A stretch of 64,000 nt of DNA from contig CM072511.1 in the NCBI GenBank assembly GCA_036898135.1, forward strand, positions 28,016,110 through 28,080,109. Direction: 5' to 3'. This stretch comes from Oncomelania hupensis (taxonomy: Eukaryota > Mollusca > Gastropoda > Littorinimorpha > Pomatiopsidae). Positions 1-12,900 of this stretch are shown in pieces. A program made the translations under genes and the position numbers. Numbering within the stretch: position 1 is the first letter of the stretch; each line of letters starts with the position of its first letter. The notes beneath the pieces were generated by a model that was given only the letters and a program-made list of their open reading frames with translations, was not told the DNA's origin and did no database searches.

Positions 1-3000
1 GACATCTAATGGTTTCAGAAGAAGATTGGTCTGAGCATAACACACCTGCAAAGGGACGACCTAATGCGAAAGCTCTAACACTGACCTCAGCTGGCTTCAA
101 CGACAGTCCGCGTAACTTTAGCTTCTTTCGATGACAGCAGACACTCTTAACGGACGACTGCTAATGACAATGGGATGGACATGGCCTAATGAGGATAATC
201 TGTAGTACTATTACGTGTAAACTGACGGACCCGTATCTGAGAGCGACGGTGCGCGGACTATACTCAAGGCAGGCACTGATCGTAACACGTGGCTAGAAAT
301 GCACTTCTGTGGTAGTAGAAGGATTTGCTGACTTTACCTGGCATCGCCAACCCGACCACGTGGCTAGAACTTAAATGATTTTATCCTTACTTCTGCTCGC
401 AGAGAAGTAAAAGGTAGAGGCTAATTTTACACGAAACATGTCGCCCATTACTGGCACGATGCTGAGATTTGATTAACTTGCACCAAACTTGCAGCCAATT
501 GAACGGAAAGGCAAAGTCTCTACATGCTCCGTGTATTGTGGGATCTATTTTTGGCACATCTGACGAGTTATGCTGGGAGGGGGAGGGGAAGGGAGTCACC
601 TGTGGTGACAATGAGTGGTCATCAACGGTGACAATGGACATGGCGAGCAGTAGCTAAGAGCACCTTGCTCAGGCATTTTTCAGACGTTATGGAGAGGGCA
701 GAAGACGATGGATTTTAGGGATGAGTGTAGGGGAGAAGGAGAACAGGCAGGACAGAACGGGGCTGAGAAAGGCTTTCGCTTGCCATTCTAACCCTGGCTA
801 GCATCGTAACTACCTCTCGCCAGTTCAAACAATAGTCATGATAACGATGAAGGGGAGAAGAAGGGCAAGGGAACACAATGAATAGTCCATCTAAGACTAG
901 CTGTGGCGGGAGGTGAGTGCATTACACTTTGAATCGCCGAGTTACTTTCTGAAAAAGCAATCCTTCATGAAGACAGGGCGTCACAAAAGAAAAATCTAGC
1001 ACTGGTCCACATTGAGGGACGGGATGGTGGTGGAGGTTAAGCGGGTTGGGGTGGAGGATCGTGGGGGTGAAGTCGGGGCGAAGGTAATCAACAAACAAGG
1101 CGTCAAGGGATCGCAACATTGTGTTATCAGGGTGGAGAACAACTGAATCAAGAAATCTCTTAAATCCGGCCGGGGCCCAGGGGCCAAGCCCCGGTATTCG
1201 CCCCCTGGAAGAAAATGAATTTATGCAATTTTGAAAGTAATTTAGGGCCTCTCCTGAAAGCAAAAAGCAAAAAGTAAACATGAATAGAAACAAAAAACAA
1301 CAAAAAAAGAATGTTTTATGCACATGTCTTTCAAAAACGTTAAGAATCTTGATTTGTAGGCCTAACAAAGTTTGAGGTCCACCACTGTTACACACAAACT
1401 CCACATTTCCAATTTTACTGGGCACACGTTTGTCTACTTTTTAGCTGTAAACAGGCAAGAATTTTTATAATTTTAGAGATATTTAGGGGTACATTAGTAA
1501 AAACACCACATCTTAGGTATTAGTGACTAGTGTATAGATTTAAATGAAATAAAATGCAAAATGAACAGAAATAAATTATATTTTGATTATCTACCTTTTT
1601 ATACTTCTCTTGTCATGTCTTGTTTTTTATTACTCCATGTGTATACAAAAAAAAAGTTTTAAAAAGTCCAAAAAAGCCCCCTCTTCTTCACTTTCATGCC
1701 AGTCTGAAAGATCGTATGCATGCACATTACTGACACTAATTGTCTAATGTCAGTACCGATCTCTTCCTCCGACTCCAAGTCCATTTCTCTCACTTTAATG
1801 TCTGATAAATGGAAGCCTGTAAACTCCCCTTCATCAGTCGAAGAATCCAAACCATCCCTTTTAGGCACACACACAAGAAAATTTGCAGAGCATGGAATTA
1901 CCCCTGTTACAAAAAGAGGAAATACCATCCCCCCTAGGGGGGTCCGGGGGCATGCTCCCCCGGAAAATTTTTAAAATATATATTAAATTCTGTGCATTTT
2001 AGAGAGAAACTTAGCAGTTTAACCCCATAAAAATGTTGCCCTTTTTTTCCTAATTAAAAAAAAAAATTATTAACGTTTTCTTCAATAAGATCTGATTATA
2101 CAGGTGAAAACAAGGATTTTTCTTTCTCTGGTCACCGAATTATAAAAAAAAAGGTTGTATAGAGTTCAAAATAATTTGATTACACTTGAATGGAAATACA
2201 TTTTAATAAATTTATTCATAAATAAAATAAAGAGCATTTTAACAATATATCTATATACACAGTTTATGTGTGTGAATTCTAGTTTATCTGAAAATTGAGC
2301 AATGAACTCTGCTTCTTTTTTGTGGGGACTGGTGACTGGCTGGCAGCATGAGCACAATCTGTTTCCACGAAAGATGATTGGATCTGGCTGGTTGATGGTT
2401 CAAGCTCTAGATTTGTTGATTCTACAGGGGCAAAGCAGGAAGATGACACTGCAAGAGATTTCTGATGCTTTTGCCTTGCTCTCTCATTTTCAGACTCAAT
2501 AGTTTCTGTTGCCTTTCTTTTGGATGGTAGTTTTTTAAGTGTAACGTTGAGTTCTTCTGCTTTCTTGCTCTTTTGACTTTCTCCCGGTTTTTCTCCTTTC
2601 TCTCCTCATTCACTCTCCAGGCTGCATTGCTGTAGCTTTCTAATGTGAAATGAAAGCAGTTCTTCTCCGACTTTTACTTCTAACCAAGCCCACCTCCACC
2701 CATTTCTAGCAGTGTCATCCACGAAAACCTCACCACGATTCACAATTCGCCTCTCCGCCATCTTTGACAACTAAAGCTACCCAGCTACACCAGTGTGAAT
2801 CGCGCTTTTTGAGATCGGCAACCCGTTTAGAGATTCACTAGATCAGAACAAGAAAAAAATCGTCACACCTCCATACAGATTTTGTTTCCGCGGAAACTTA
2901 AAAGATTTCCGCGAAAAGCAAGGCCCTGTACGGCGGAAAATCGCGGAAACGCGGAGAATTCCATGCTCTGAATTTGAAAAAAAAATCGAAAAAACGGACT

Positions 3001-4640
3001 CATCACAGAGAAAACTTGTGGAAATGCAGTCGAATGTTTTCACAACATAATAAACCGGAAGTCAATTGCCGGAAGTCTCGCAATCTTTCAAACAACGCGA
3101 GAATATAACCACATGGTTGATACGGACGCTTTTGGATGTTTTGCCTGTTTAGACCTTCGGCCGCTTTTGGCCGTTATGCCCAGTAAAGGGTAGCCCCTCA
3201 GCTTCTCACACTCGGAACTCAATTTTTTTTTTCTCGGAAATGCAAATGCTTTCCGCGGAAATCCGCGGATTCGCGGAGAGTTCTCCACCCTGTGTTATAC
3301 TGGTCCTGCTCTGAGGATGTGAGATGGTGGTGGTGGGTTGTAGTGGATGATGTGTCTGGGGTATGATGTGGGCGTAGAAGGTTGGAGGGGGGGGGGGGAG
3401 AGGGAAGGGGCGCGGGGAGGTTTGAGGGAAGAAGCAGGGAATCGACCCGGTTTGAAAACGCACTGAGGGAGGACAGGCAACGACCTTGACCGGATTCTGG
3501 CGGCCTAAGACGGTTAACGATGCATCTGGTGATGCCATCGCTGCACAGCTTTCTTACTCGACCTCCACAAAATCAGCAAAACTAGCTTCCCTCGCCGTTA
3601 TTTTAACCGCCTTCTTTTCTTTCCGTACATCTATATATTTAAAATTTAAAAAGAAGAAAAAAGCAACAACAACAAATAACGCTCACACTCATTAAAAACT
3701 TTTTTTTGGGGGGAGGGTGAGGAAAGGGGGGGGGCGCCATCACTCCCTCACGTTACGGGTCTTAGAGATAGACACTTTTATTTTACTTCATTTCCGTGAC
3801 CAGTGATCTCTGATGCAGTTTTGAAACGATTCATTCACGAAAACCGCAAATCTAATTCCCAAGTCCTCTTTTGTTGGTCTATAAAACAAAATCCTACAAT
3901 CCAACCCTTTCAGTGCGCTGTCCCACAGTCACGAACGGGTCTAAGAAAACTAAAGAACATACACTGGCCTTCAGTGAACGAGACATTAAATATGCATTAA
4001 GTTGACGTTTGAAAACCCCGAACTACTAGGAATGCCAAATAAATCACCCTCTTTGTTTCCATGGGATTATCTATCACAGTTTGCATGCCAGTGTATTGCT
4101 AATATATATTTAAAGCAGACCAAAAAGGAAGTTCTTACAGAGGAGAAATAAAACTGCCTTGAAAACGATCTAATGAAATACAGTAACCAGTAAGCGTTGT
4201 GGTTAATAAAATTAAAATGTCAAACGAGAAATAATGCAGATAATACATCAGCCTTGTACTATAAATTATTAAATAAGCTTACGCTAACTTATTCAGCATA
4301 CAAAAATAAAATTCGCCTATATTGAAAATGGGACAGACTATACTTGATCAAGGACATGCGGGCATTTTAAAAAGAACGTACATTTCTTCTATTTACATAC
4401 GACACCTGTCTGTCTCCTATGTCGCTAGCGAGCGAGGTTCATACGTGAACATACATTTAAGAAGGAACAGTGGGCGGGTAACAGATGTGGATAATTATAA
4501 GAAAAAAGAAACATGAGGGCGGGAGGGAGAGAGAGACACACTGACACAATACATCGTAACATAATTCTAAGATATACTGATATAATATTAGCCTCGGGCC
4601 ATCAGCCGATTTAATTAAAGGTGAGGGGCATACAAGGGGG

Positions 4641-4691
<51 letters not shown>

Positions 4692-4704
4692 AGAAAGTAA
4701 ACGA

Positions 4705-4754
<50 letters not shown>

Positions 4755-7700
4755 GAGACAGAGAGAGACAGAGACAGAGACAGAGAAGGGGAGGGAAAGA
4801 GAGAGGGAGAAACCAATAGAAAGAAAGAGAGAGAGACAGAGAGAGACAGAAAGCTGCTACAAAACAAACAGCGAAGAGAGAAAGGTGCACAGTCACACCA
4901 TACTGAATACAATGACATCAAACGCAAACAAATAACGCGCACGCAACACCACATAACAAAACCCACTCAATAATTAACACTGACCTATTGATAAATCTCT
5001 AGTGGTGACGATGATGTCGTTTTTGCCGTTTTCTCGATGACGCTGAGCCAGGATGGGGAAGGTGGGCGAGTTGGTGAGGGTTTGAGTGTCGGAAGGGGGT
5101 CCGGGGCCCTGATCCTCCAGCTCCTCATCGTCACTATCCTCTGTGCCGGAGAACTTGCTGCCCCCGTCCCTGTCGAGGGGGTCAGGGCTGGCGGAGCCTG
5201 TGGAACTGGCGCTGGCCCCATCTCCACCGTTGTGGTGAGGTGGACGGCCCTCTTCTTCGAAATCTGCTATCAACTGCAAACGGCAAAAACTTAAAGTAGG
5301 ACAGTCTGCTGTGATGAGTATTCATTTATATATATAAAAAAAAAATAATAATCACGGAATTATTATATTTCGTAACACCACAATACCTAGCATCTTCAAT
5401 GATTGATATCATTATTTTCTATCACGATTTATCATTACAGATAAAATACTTGACTAAAATGTAATAGATAATTACTTCCTTAATTTTACAATTTTAACAA
5501 TACATGTACACGAACTATATGCCAACCGATTGAAAGCTCTAATTGCAATTTTAAAAAAAGGAAGAGAATTAAAAGAATGATTGACATGATGCTAGATCGA
5601 GCATGCTAAAAACATACACAATCGTCATCGTAGTCACTATCATCATCATTATCATCTTTATCGTAGGCGTCTATCAAAGCATGCTGACCTGTTCCCTGTC
5701 ATCACAGACGTCGTTGAGCTGGTCATCCGGGTCAAGGATACCGCCACCACTGATGGTCTTGAGGTTGTGGACATCCACCCAATGACTGACCGCCTGAAAC
5801 GGGCACACAAAGTCATCATGTACATGTTGACCAAAGAGAATGGGTAACAATATATATTACTCATTGTGTCAACAACGATGATTTCCATGCCATATGTTTT
5901 CATCGTTATGTTTCCAGAGGAACCAATAAGGTCTGAATCTGAAAAGAAAAAAAAAACTAAATGAAAGAAAGAAAAAAAGAAAAAAGAAGAAAAGAAAAGA
6001 GACATGTATGTATTAATCAAACGAACAGCAGTGACACTAGAAGTTTGAACTAATGGGTCTGATCATGTACAGTAAAATGAATACTCTGCCATGTGCCAGA
6101 GGGAAAACACAGAAGATGCAATGGACCGAACAACAAGCAGCTTTTCCTTTCATAGTTGAATATGAATATGTGGCAGATGTAAGAAACTAAACCCAAAAAT
6201 ACTTTTTTTTTTTTAGGTTTGCGCTTAAGGACGTCACGATGAATGATCGTGATGTTTAACAGTTAATAACACAATGACAAGGTGCTGTATTTAATTAGTT
6301 TTCCATGGTGGGCAATATAGATCTAACACCTCTCTCTCTCTATGCCCTCCCCCATCTTCTCATTTAAAAAAATCATCACACTATGAACAGTGCACATCAT
6401 TATTTCTTCAATTTCCCGATGCCACGATAACAGGTTGAAACATGGTCTGCCAACTTAACACGATAACATGCTCACAGTGGTGAAGAAACTGAAATTCCGA
6501 TAGTATGGCCACGTCACCAGAGTATCAGGCCTTGCAAAGATCATCCTGCAAGGCACGGTGCAAGGAGGCAGAAGAAGAGGGAGACAGAAAAAAACGGTAG
6601 GAGGACAACATTCGAGAATGGACTGGCTTGACACTGAGCGAAGCCATGAAGGTTGTGAGGACAGAGAAAGATGGAGTACGCTGGTTAAACGATAACCTGT
6701 GGTGCCCCAACGACTTTCGAGTCACGGGATAGAATAGGATAGGATAGGCACTCCTTCCGTCGAAAATGTACGACCATGTCTCTCCTCACAGCAGTAAAAT
6801 GTAACCCCGTCACTCCAAACAATGTTTTATTACAGATAAAAATTGTAAGAAAGCGTTCGTTATACAGCACACTGGATAATCATGCAGAAAGGAAATATTA
6901 ACGAATGAAGATGTTCTGATTCATTTAAGATTATTTCTCATCGGAATTTGGCAATGTAATACTGTCAATTTTAATGGATAATCTTCACTAACAACACTGA
7001 GCCGTTTAGTGGAACCAAAAAAAAAAAACTAGATTGGTTTGGCTGGATTTTGGATGGCACTACAAATTTTAAAATAGAATGTGTAACTCGACACCGTGTA
7101 GGGTAGTTGTATGGATAAAGGTTTTAAAATCCAATAAATCTATGAATCTTTGTCCTTACCATGCCAATCAACATCAGAGATTCCAACCAAGTTTAATTGG
7201 TGACGGCAACCTGCATGACATTGCTTTGTCCATGATTTTGACGTCAACTCGCTCATACACAATATAAATTATAATCAATCTCTGCAGTACCAGGTGCTCT
7301 GATATGACATGTTGCACTTTCATGGGAAACAATGACAGTGACTGTCAGCATAAACCGTTGCACATGCACGTCAACCATGTGGTTGTCACCACACAAAAGA
7401 CCTATTGAAACAAAACTGTCAAAATATCGAAACATGTCGTCGAGTGTCTTTGAGATCGAATGCACACAAACTCAGTTGTTTTGAAATTGAAGTAAACTCT
7501 CAGCTGAACTTTCACACTCATAGTCACACATGTATAGCATTTATGTTGCCTTCGGAAGTTAATAAAAATCACAGTAAAAAATAATTAAACATAAATTATG
7601 TTTTTAAAAAAAAAAGAAGAAAAAAAAGAACAAAACCAAATTTTTCAAGACCACTTTTTTTTACAGACATAATCTGTTGTATGTGCAAAAAACTGCATAA

Positions 7701-9295
7701 CCTTTCACACTATTTCATCGAATATTCGTTAACCAGCTAATGCTTGTACATTAGGCACCATAATGATCTAAAGAAACATGTTTAACCAAACAAGAAAAAC
7801 GTCTAACGGAAACAAACTGTAGTTCATCTGCTCTTACAAAAACAGGTCTAACAAAAGCAAACTGTAGCTGATCTGCTTTTACAGGTCGCAGACATGTGTT
7901 TAGGCATAGTCTAAACATAAACGTCAAGTTGACACAACCTTTTGCGAAAACTAAGCAAACAATGAGAGTGGAAAGAGCAACTGGAGTTATCTCTCTCGCA
8001 ACAAATCCTCTGAAATTGAGACCCAAAACTGTCGCCGTTAGAACAAATAAATATTCATAGCTTATTCATCGCCACCTTACCTCTGCTGATGTTGGGCAGT
8101 GAAAGTACAATCTTGGCTTAAGGTAACAACGGCTAAAGCCGACTTGTGTTTTCTTAGTTCATAAAGGCAAGTTTATAGTGAGGTTAAGCCGTGCTTGAAT
8201 AACTTCTGGATCATCCAGACCTTCAGGTAAGAATCCCCCCAAAGCCCCAGCACTGAAGATTAAGAACAACAGAGCAGAACCGGTTTTGCATACGGATGCG
8301 CATTGTCGAACACAATCGCTGTGCAATAGGTCATTGCTAAGGAGCTGTGTTGTCGTCTCTCAAAACATGCAGATGTTTTTTTTAATTTATTTTTTTTAGT
8401 ACTGTAGTGTTAATGTTTACTTTAGTTCTCCCTCCAATCCAGTATTTTTTCCTTCTTCTTTGTTTCTCAGTAGTTCGAATAGTCGGAAGGTGGTAGGGGG
8501 AAATTCTGGTTGTAAAGTTAGGACATTCAAACTGCTACCTACAGATTAAGCTTTTCCTTGGGGCAGTGGAAAGAGGGGAAGGAAAAGGGGGAGAACAGAT
8601 GGAAGAGGGAGGAAAGGCATAGTTTCAAACCCTTGAGATTTTTTTAAAACAAATGGAGCTGGAGCTGGGAAATCGAAAAGGACCACAAGTGAGTCAGAAT
8701 CAAATCACAGCCTCTCAAAACAGGAAGAGACTCCTCTTTCCACCACCTCCATCACAATTCCTCAACCCCTCACACCTGTCTCCAACCTTGAATCTCAACA
8801 ACTTCCTTTCTGTGTGAACAGACTGCTCAAAAGGTCCAAAGTCGACGGCTGACTTTTACCGTTTTGCTGTCGCGCACCTATTGTTAGCAAGACAGAGGAA
8901 TGTTAACAAGCTCTTTTGCGATTCAAGGCTAGTCTAGTTTATGACATTCCTCTCTCTATCTCTCCCTCTTTCTGATGGGGGAGTGGGGGAAGGAAGAGGG
9001 GTAGGGGAGGGCCTGGTAGCTCAGTGGATAGTGAGCTGGGTTTCCTAAGCCGAAGATCGCAGGTGCAGTTCGAACCCCGCGTGGACGGACTTACTTGACT
9101 TAGGTACGAGACTTTTCAGGACACTGAGGGTTTTCTCCGGGTACTCCGGTTTCCTCTCTCCCATCAATATTAATATTGAATACAGTCAATCTAAAATAAA
9201 TTTTAAAAAAGCAGAAGCAAATTTCTATTCCGAATTCTGTAATACTAATAGCGATCTCTTTAAGTGGCTGTTCTTTGATTTTGGTTGAAGAAATA

Positions 9296-9375
<80 letters not shown>

Positions 9376-9919
9376 ATACTCCACAATCTGTTTCTGTCCC
9401 TAGCTCAACATTCTCTATCCCCTTCCCCCTCCTCTCACCTCAAAACAGGTTTACAGAACTTATTATTATAACAACGGTATTAAATTCCTAAGTATCGCCA
9501 ACATAAACCTTACTATGACTCCATTCATATTGTTTTATTGTTTTAAGATTAAAATAAAACGGTCACCGAGAGTACACGACAGGACTATCCCTCAAAGTTT
9601 CACTCATCCTATCCAAGATGGCATTGTACACCAATCAAAACACCCTTAGCGTTGTAAGTGATAAAGCCTACTGCGCACAAACGTACAACGTCTTTTGTCA
9701 CACTATATATTGTCAGCTACGTCATGTAGTATAAATATTATTATATATAAAACACAGACATACATTATAAATACCAAGCTCAATACTTAGTCTTCACTGC
9801 TTTCCTCAGACACAGCGGAATGCGTCTGTCTGTCACGCCACATAACTCAAATACAGTACACAGTTACTGTGACTTCACCACAACACAAAAAATAAGACAA
9901 GATATTATCACGATAGTTG

Positions 9920-9965
<46 letters not shown>

Positions 9966-12900
9966 GTGTGTGTGTATGTGTGTGCAGTACATGCTTTAAA
10001 TACAGTCACTTGGCAGAACACTTTGCTGGATACTGATCACAGCACAACTTATACAGTTCTACACACGATCCGTTTGCCTAACCACAAAAAGAGAAAATAG
10101 TACTTCAACTTGGTACATGGGTATGTATACTTAAAACAGTAATTTAATTAAGGACAATTGTAGGACGTTTTGCTGTGTACTACTTGTCACATAACAACAC
10201 TACACACAATGCCGTCACACAAGACGATTTGTTCTCTAATCTCTGTACAGAACTTCAGCATCATCAAGCGTGTACAGAAGAAGTTTAGGGCAGTTAGCAG
10301 AATGCGGTATTATAGTGCACTAAATATTATACTTCAGTACCGAAGCGATCGTAAATTCGTATTCCAATAACAACACTTGACATATCGCGTTCAAGAAAAA
10401 ATCTTGAGAAAGCCAGTTTAACTCTTCCTACCAATACAGTGATACAAAATAGCGATACTCGTGTATTTAAATAATGCTACCTTAACCGGTAAAAACAAAA
10501 GTTGCGTTCAAAACAAAACTAAAAAAAAAAAGTCAGCTGAAATTCTCCTACCATTCAATATTATTGTAATTGTTCAACCAATCAACATCAAGCGAATTTA
10601 TTTAGCAGCTTCAAGGTAAGCCTGATACTAAACGTATCAGTGCACATCACTAACCCCCAATAATTTTCAAATGGTTTCTAACAATCTCCTCAACCCCAGT
10701 AATCTCATCAACCACAGCATTAACACAAACAATATTGCCTGTGGGCGTTGCACACGAAGATTGAGCATATATAATATTTAGCTTTAGATTTCTGCACACA
10801 GTACAATTCATTACATTACAGTTAGTAAAATTCTAGCATCATTACGCCTTAACACGTCAATACCTTGGCTTCAGTGTTTAAAAAACAAACAAACAAAAAA
10901 CAATGCCACACTGACAAAATACGCCTTCATTCATCAAACCAGCCAAAATGAATTAATGCACTATCTACCGAACACCATTCAGTTAACAGCTGAACAGAGT
11001 TGAATGTTTGAATTCCTGCCAACAACACTCTATAACATTGTCACGACTATGCTAGTACTAGTGTCTATTAGCAAAGAATTTTTCACAGCTAAACTTGACA
11101 CCGAAATTAAAGGAAAACAAAAAGCAAATTAAAACTATTGATAACAAAGTGAAAGCATACCATCATCTCCTTAATACTGTTACACGAGCAGTACAACACA
11201 ACATGATGATCTTCAAAGTATTTCCAAGCAAAAATAAAGAACACACACAAATAATTAACTGGATTGTGCTTGTACTATGTGAGGTCGTTATTTTACACCC
11301 ACTAGGGTTAGGACTTGTGCTGAGCGCTGAGATTGTGCAGTAAATGGAAACACGGAGAGATTAAAAAAAAAAAAAAAAAAGCTGATAAAATGATATCACG
11401 GTTGTTGAGAACAGCACACCATACGTTGTTACAGCTGATTAGTTTAACCACGTTATATAGCAGTGGGTGGTGTTGGTTTGTTTTTTTCCATGGACACTAA
11501 TATTAAAGTTATGCTTGCAAATGTTTCGCAGTTCCTTTTACTGGCTGTTAAGACGTCAGTGTATGTCCAAGAGTATAGTGCACTTCCCCGCTTACCTTAC
11601 TTTATTATAAGACGACTTTATCATCACGTCCTCTCTTACTTAGAACAATCTTTATCACTAACCTCCGAAATCACTGGTCATTATCAGTGTTACGTCCAAC
11701 ATGGATATAAATAAATCTATTTGTGCACGATGGTCACATTTTTCAGGCACAGGAATGGTTAAACAAATGTTTTCTTGTAAAACTGTTGGGCACACATAAA
11801 GTAACTCTTGCAGTTTATGGTTAAAAAAGATCACTTCTATTCTTAACTGACTTTTAAAACAGAGTTTCTTGGTACAACATAATGTGGCTATTCTCACTAA
11901 GTTAAATTGCAATACAATTTTATGCTTGCAAATGTGTTCAACGTTCCTTTCTTTAACTGATTTTTAAACTAGTGAAAGCTCTCTGCTTGAAAGAACCCTA
12001 CAGGGAAAAGAAAGGTTAAAGAAGATTGTCATTCGTGAACTTTCTCATGCTCCCTTCTTTTCCCCTTCAAATCCTTAACGACCACAAAAATCTCGAGACT
12101 GCGATGTGTCCAGTGAACTAACTTGCTCTACAGAAAAGAAAAAAAAAGTTTAGCTGACACCAGGAAAAAAAAAGTATGACAAGGACATGAAAGTGACATT
12201 CAAATCTTAAAACAGAATAGTTGTACAGTTGACTGCTAAAGTAATTGAGTAATCATCCCTTCAGTGATCCAAATCTGCCCAGTTCTTATTTCCTAATTAA
12301 CTTCTGACTTGCCCAATTCATGCCAGGTCATAGAGAAAATGAACAAGGTGCACAACGCACGAAATAGAGTATACAATACTAGATCAAACTTAGGGATAGG
12401 AACAATTACTGCATACACCCTTAAAATACAATTATGCAGATCTATATACAGAAAGAAGAGAATACTACTTAGTACGTGTGGAGAGAGAAAGAGATAGAGA
12501 GGGAGAGAGGGAGCGTGTGGGTTGAGGATGAGAGGGTGTCCAGTTAATTTGATGTCAGTCCCTTTTTATCATGACTGACCACGCATAAAATCCCCACTGG
12601 GAAATGAACAGAGACAGGAAAAGTTGAAACTGAAAGCTTGCAGAGAAAGACAGAAATTGAAACTAATGAAACTAGAGAAAACTACCCAACCTGAAAACAA
12701 CAAGAGAAAGCACAGCTAGACTGGCGTGACTGTAACATGAGATTGAGGGCAGAAACTGAGTATTATTAGGCCTATACTAAAGTGTAATGACGGATGTTAG
12801 CAGTCTCTGATACTCAGTGTGAGTAGAAGGAGGTCTGCCGACCCGCCCTAACTGTTACAGAATATCCACCACTTTTGTTGCTTGCGTTACTCTAATAGAA

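Larger units (their letters stand above)
1..4984. other. PAR-3 intron 3 (part): repeats, no exon seen
   Basis: No exon is recognised. The stretch holds tandem GC palindromes at 1929-1964, decayed coding-like fragments on the minus strand (922-1425, 1659-1928, 2422-2765), a cluster of TTTCCGCGGAAA-type palindromes (2880-3290) and GT/GA microsatellites (4643-4855). PAR-3 exon 4 should lie farther left. Confidence 0.5.

Noticed and set aside
922..1425. 167-codon minus-strand frame considered as a PAR-3 exon
   Set aside because: No PDZ motif or polarity-protein similarity, it contains low-complexity Phe/Leu runs, and splice sites are unconvincing.
4457..4966. Long Ser/Leu/His/Thr open frames
   Set aside because: Produced entirely by GT and GA microsatellites. 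The same applies to 9100-9491, 20114-20332, 47798-48205, 52073-52445 and 53069-53272.
5603..5850. Plus-strand open frame with protein-like sequence (DVVELVIRVKDTATTDG...) and apparent splice sites
   Set aside because: It is antisense to PAR-3 exon 2. The minus-strand reading matches PAR-3 and is phase-consistent with exons 1 and 3.
9009..9085. tRNA gene
   Set aside because: The stems do not pair, and a SINE core follows directly.
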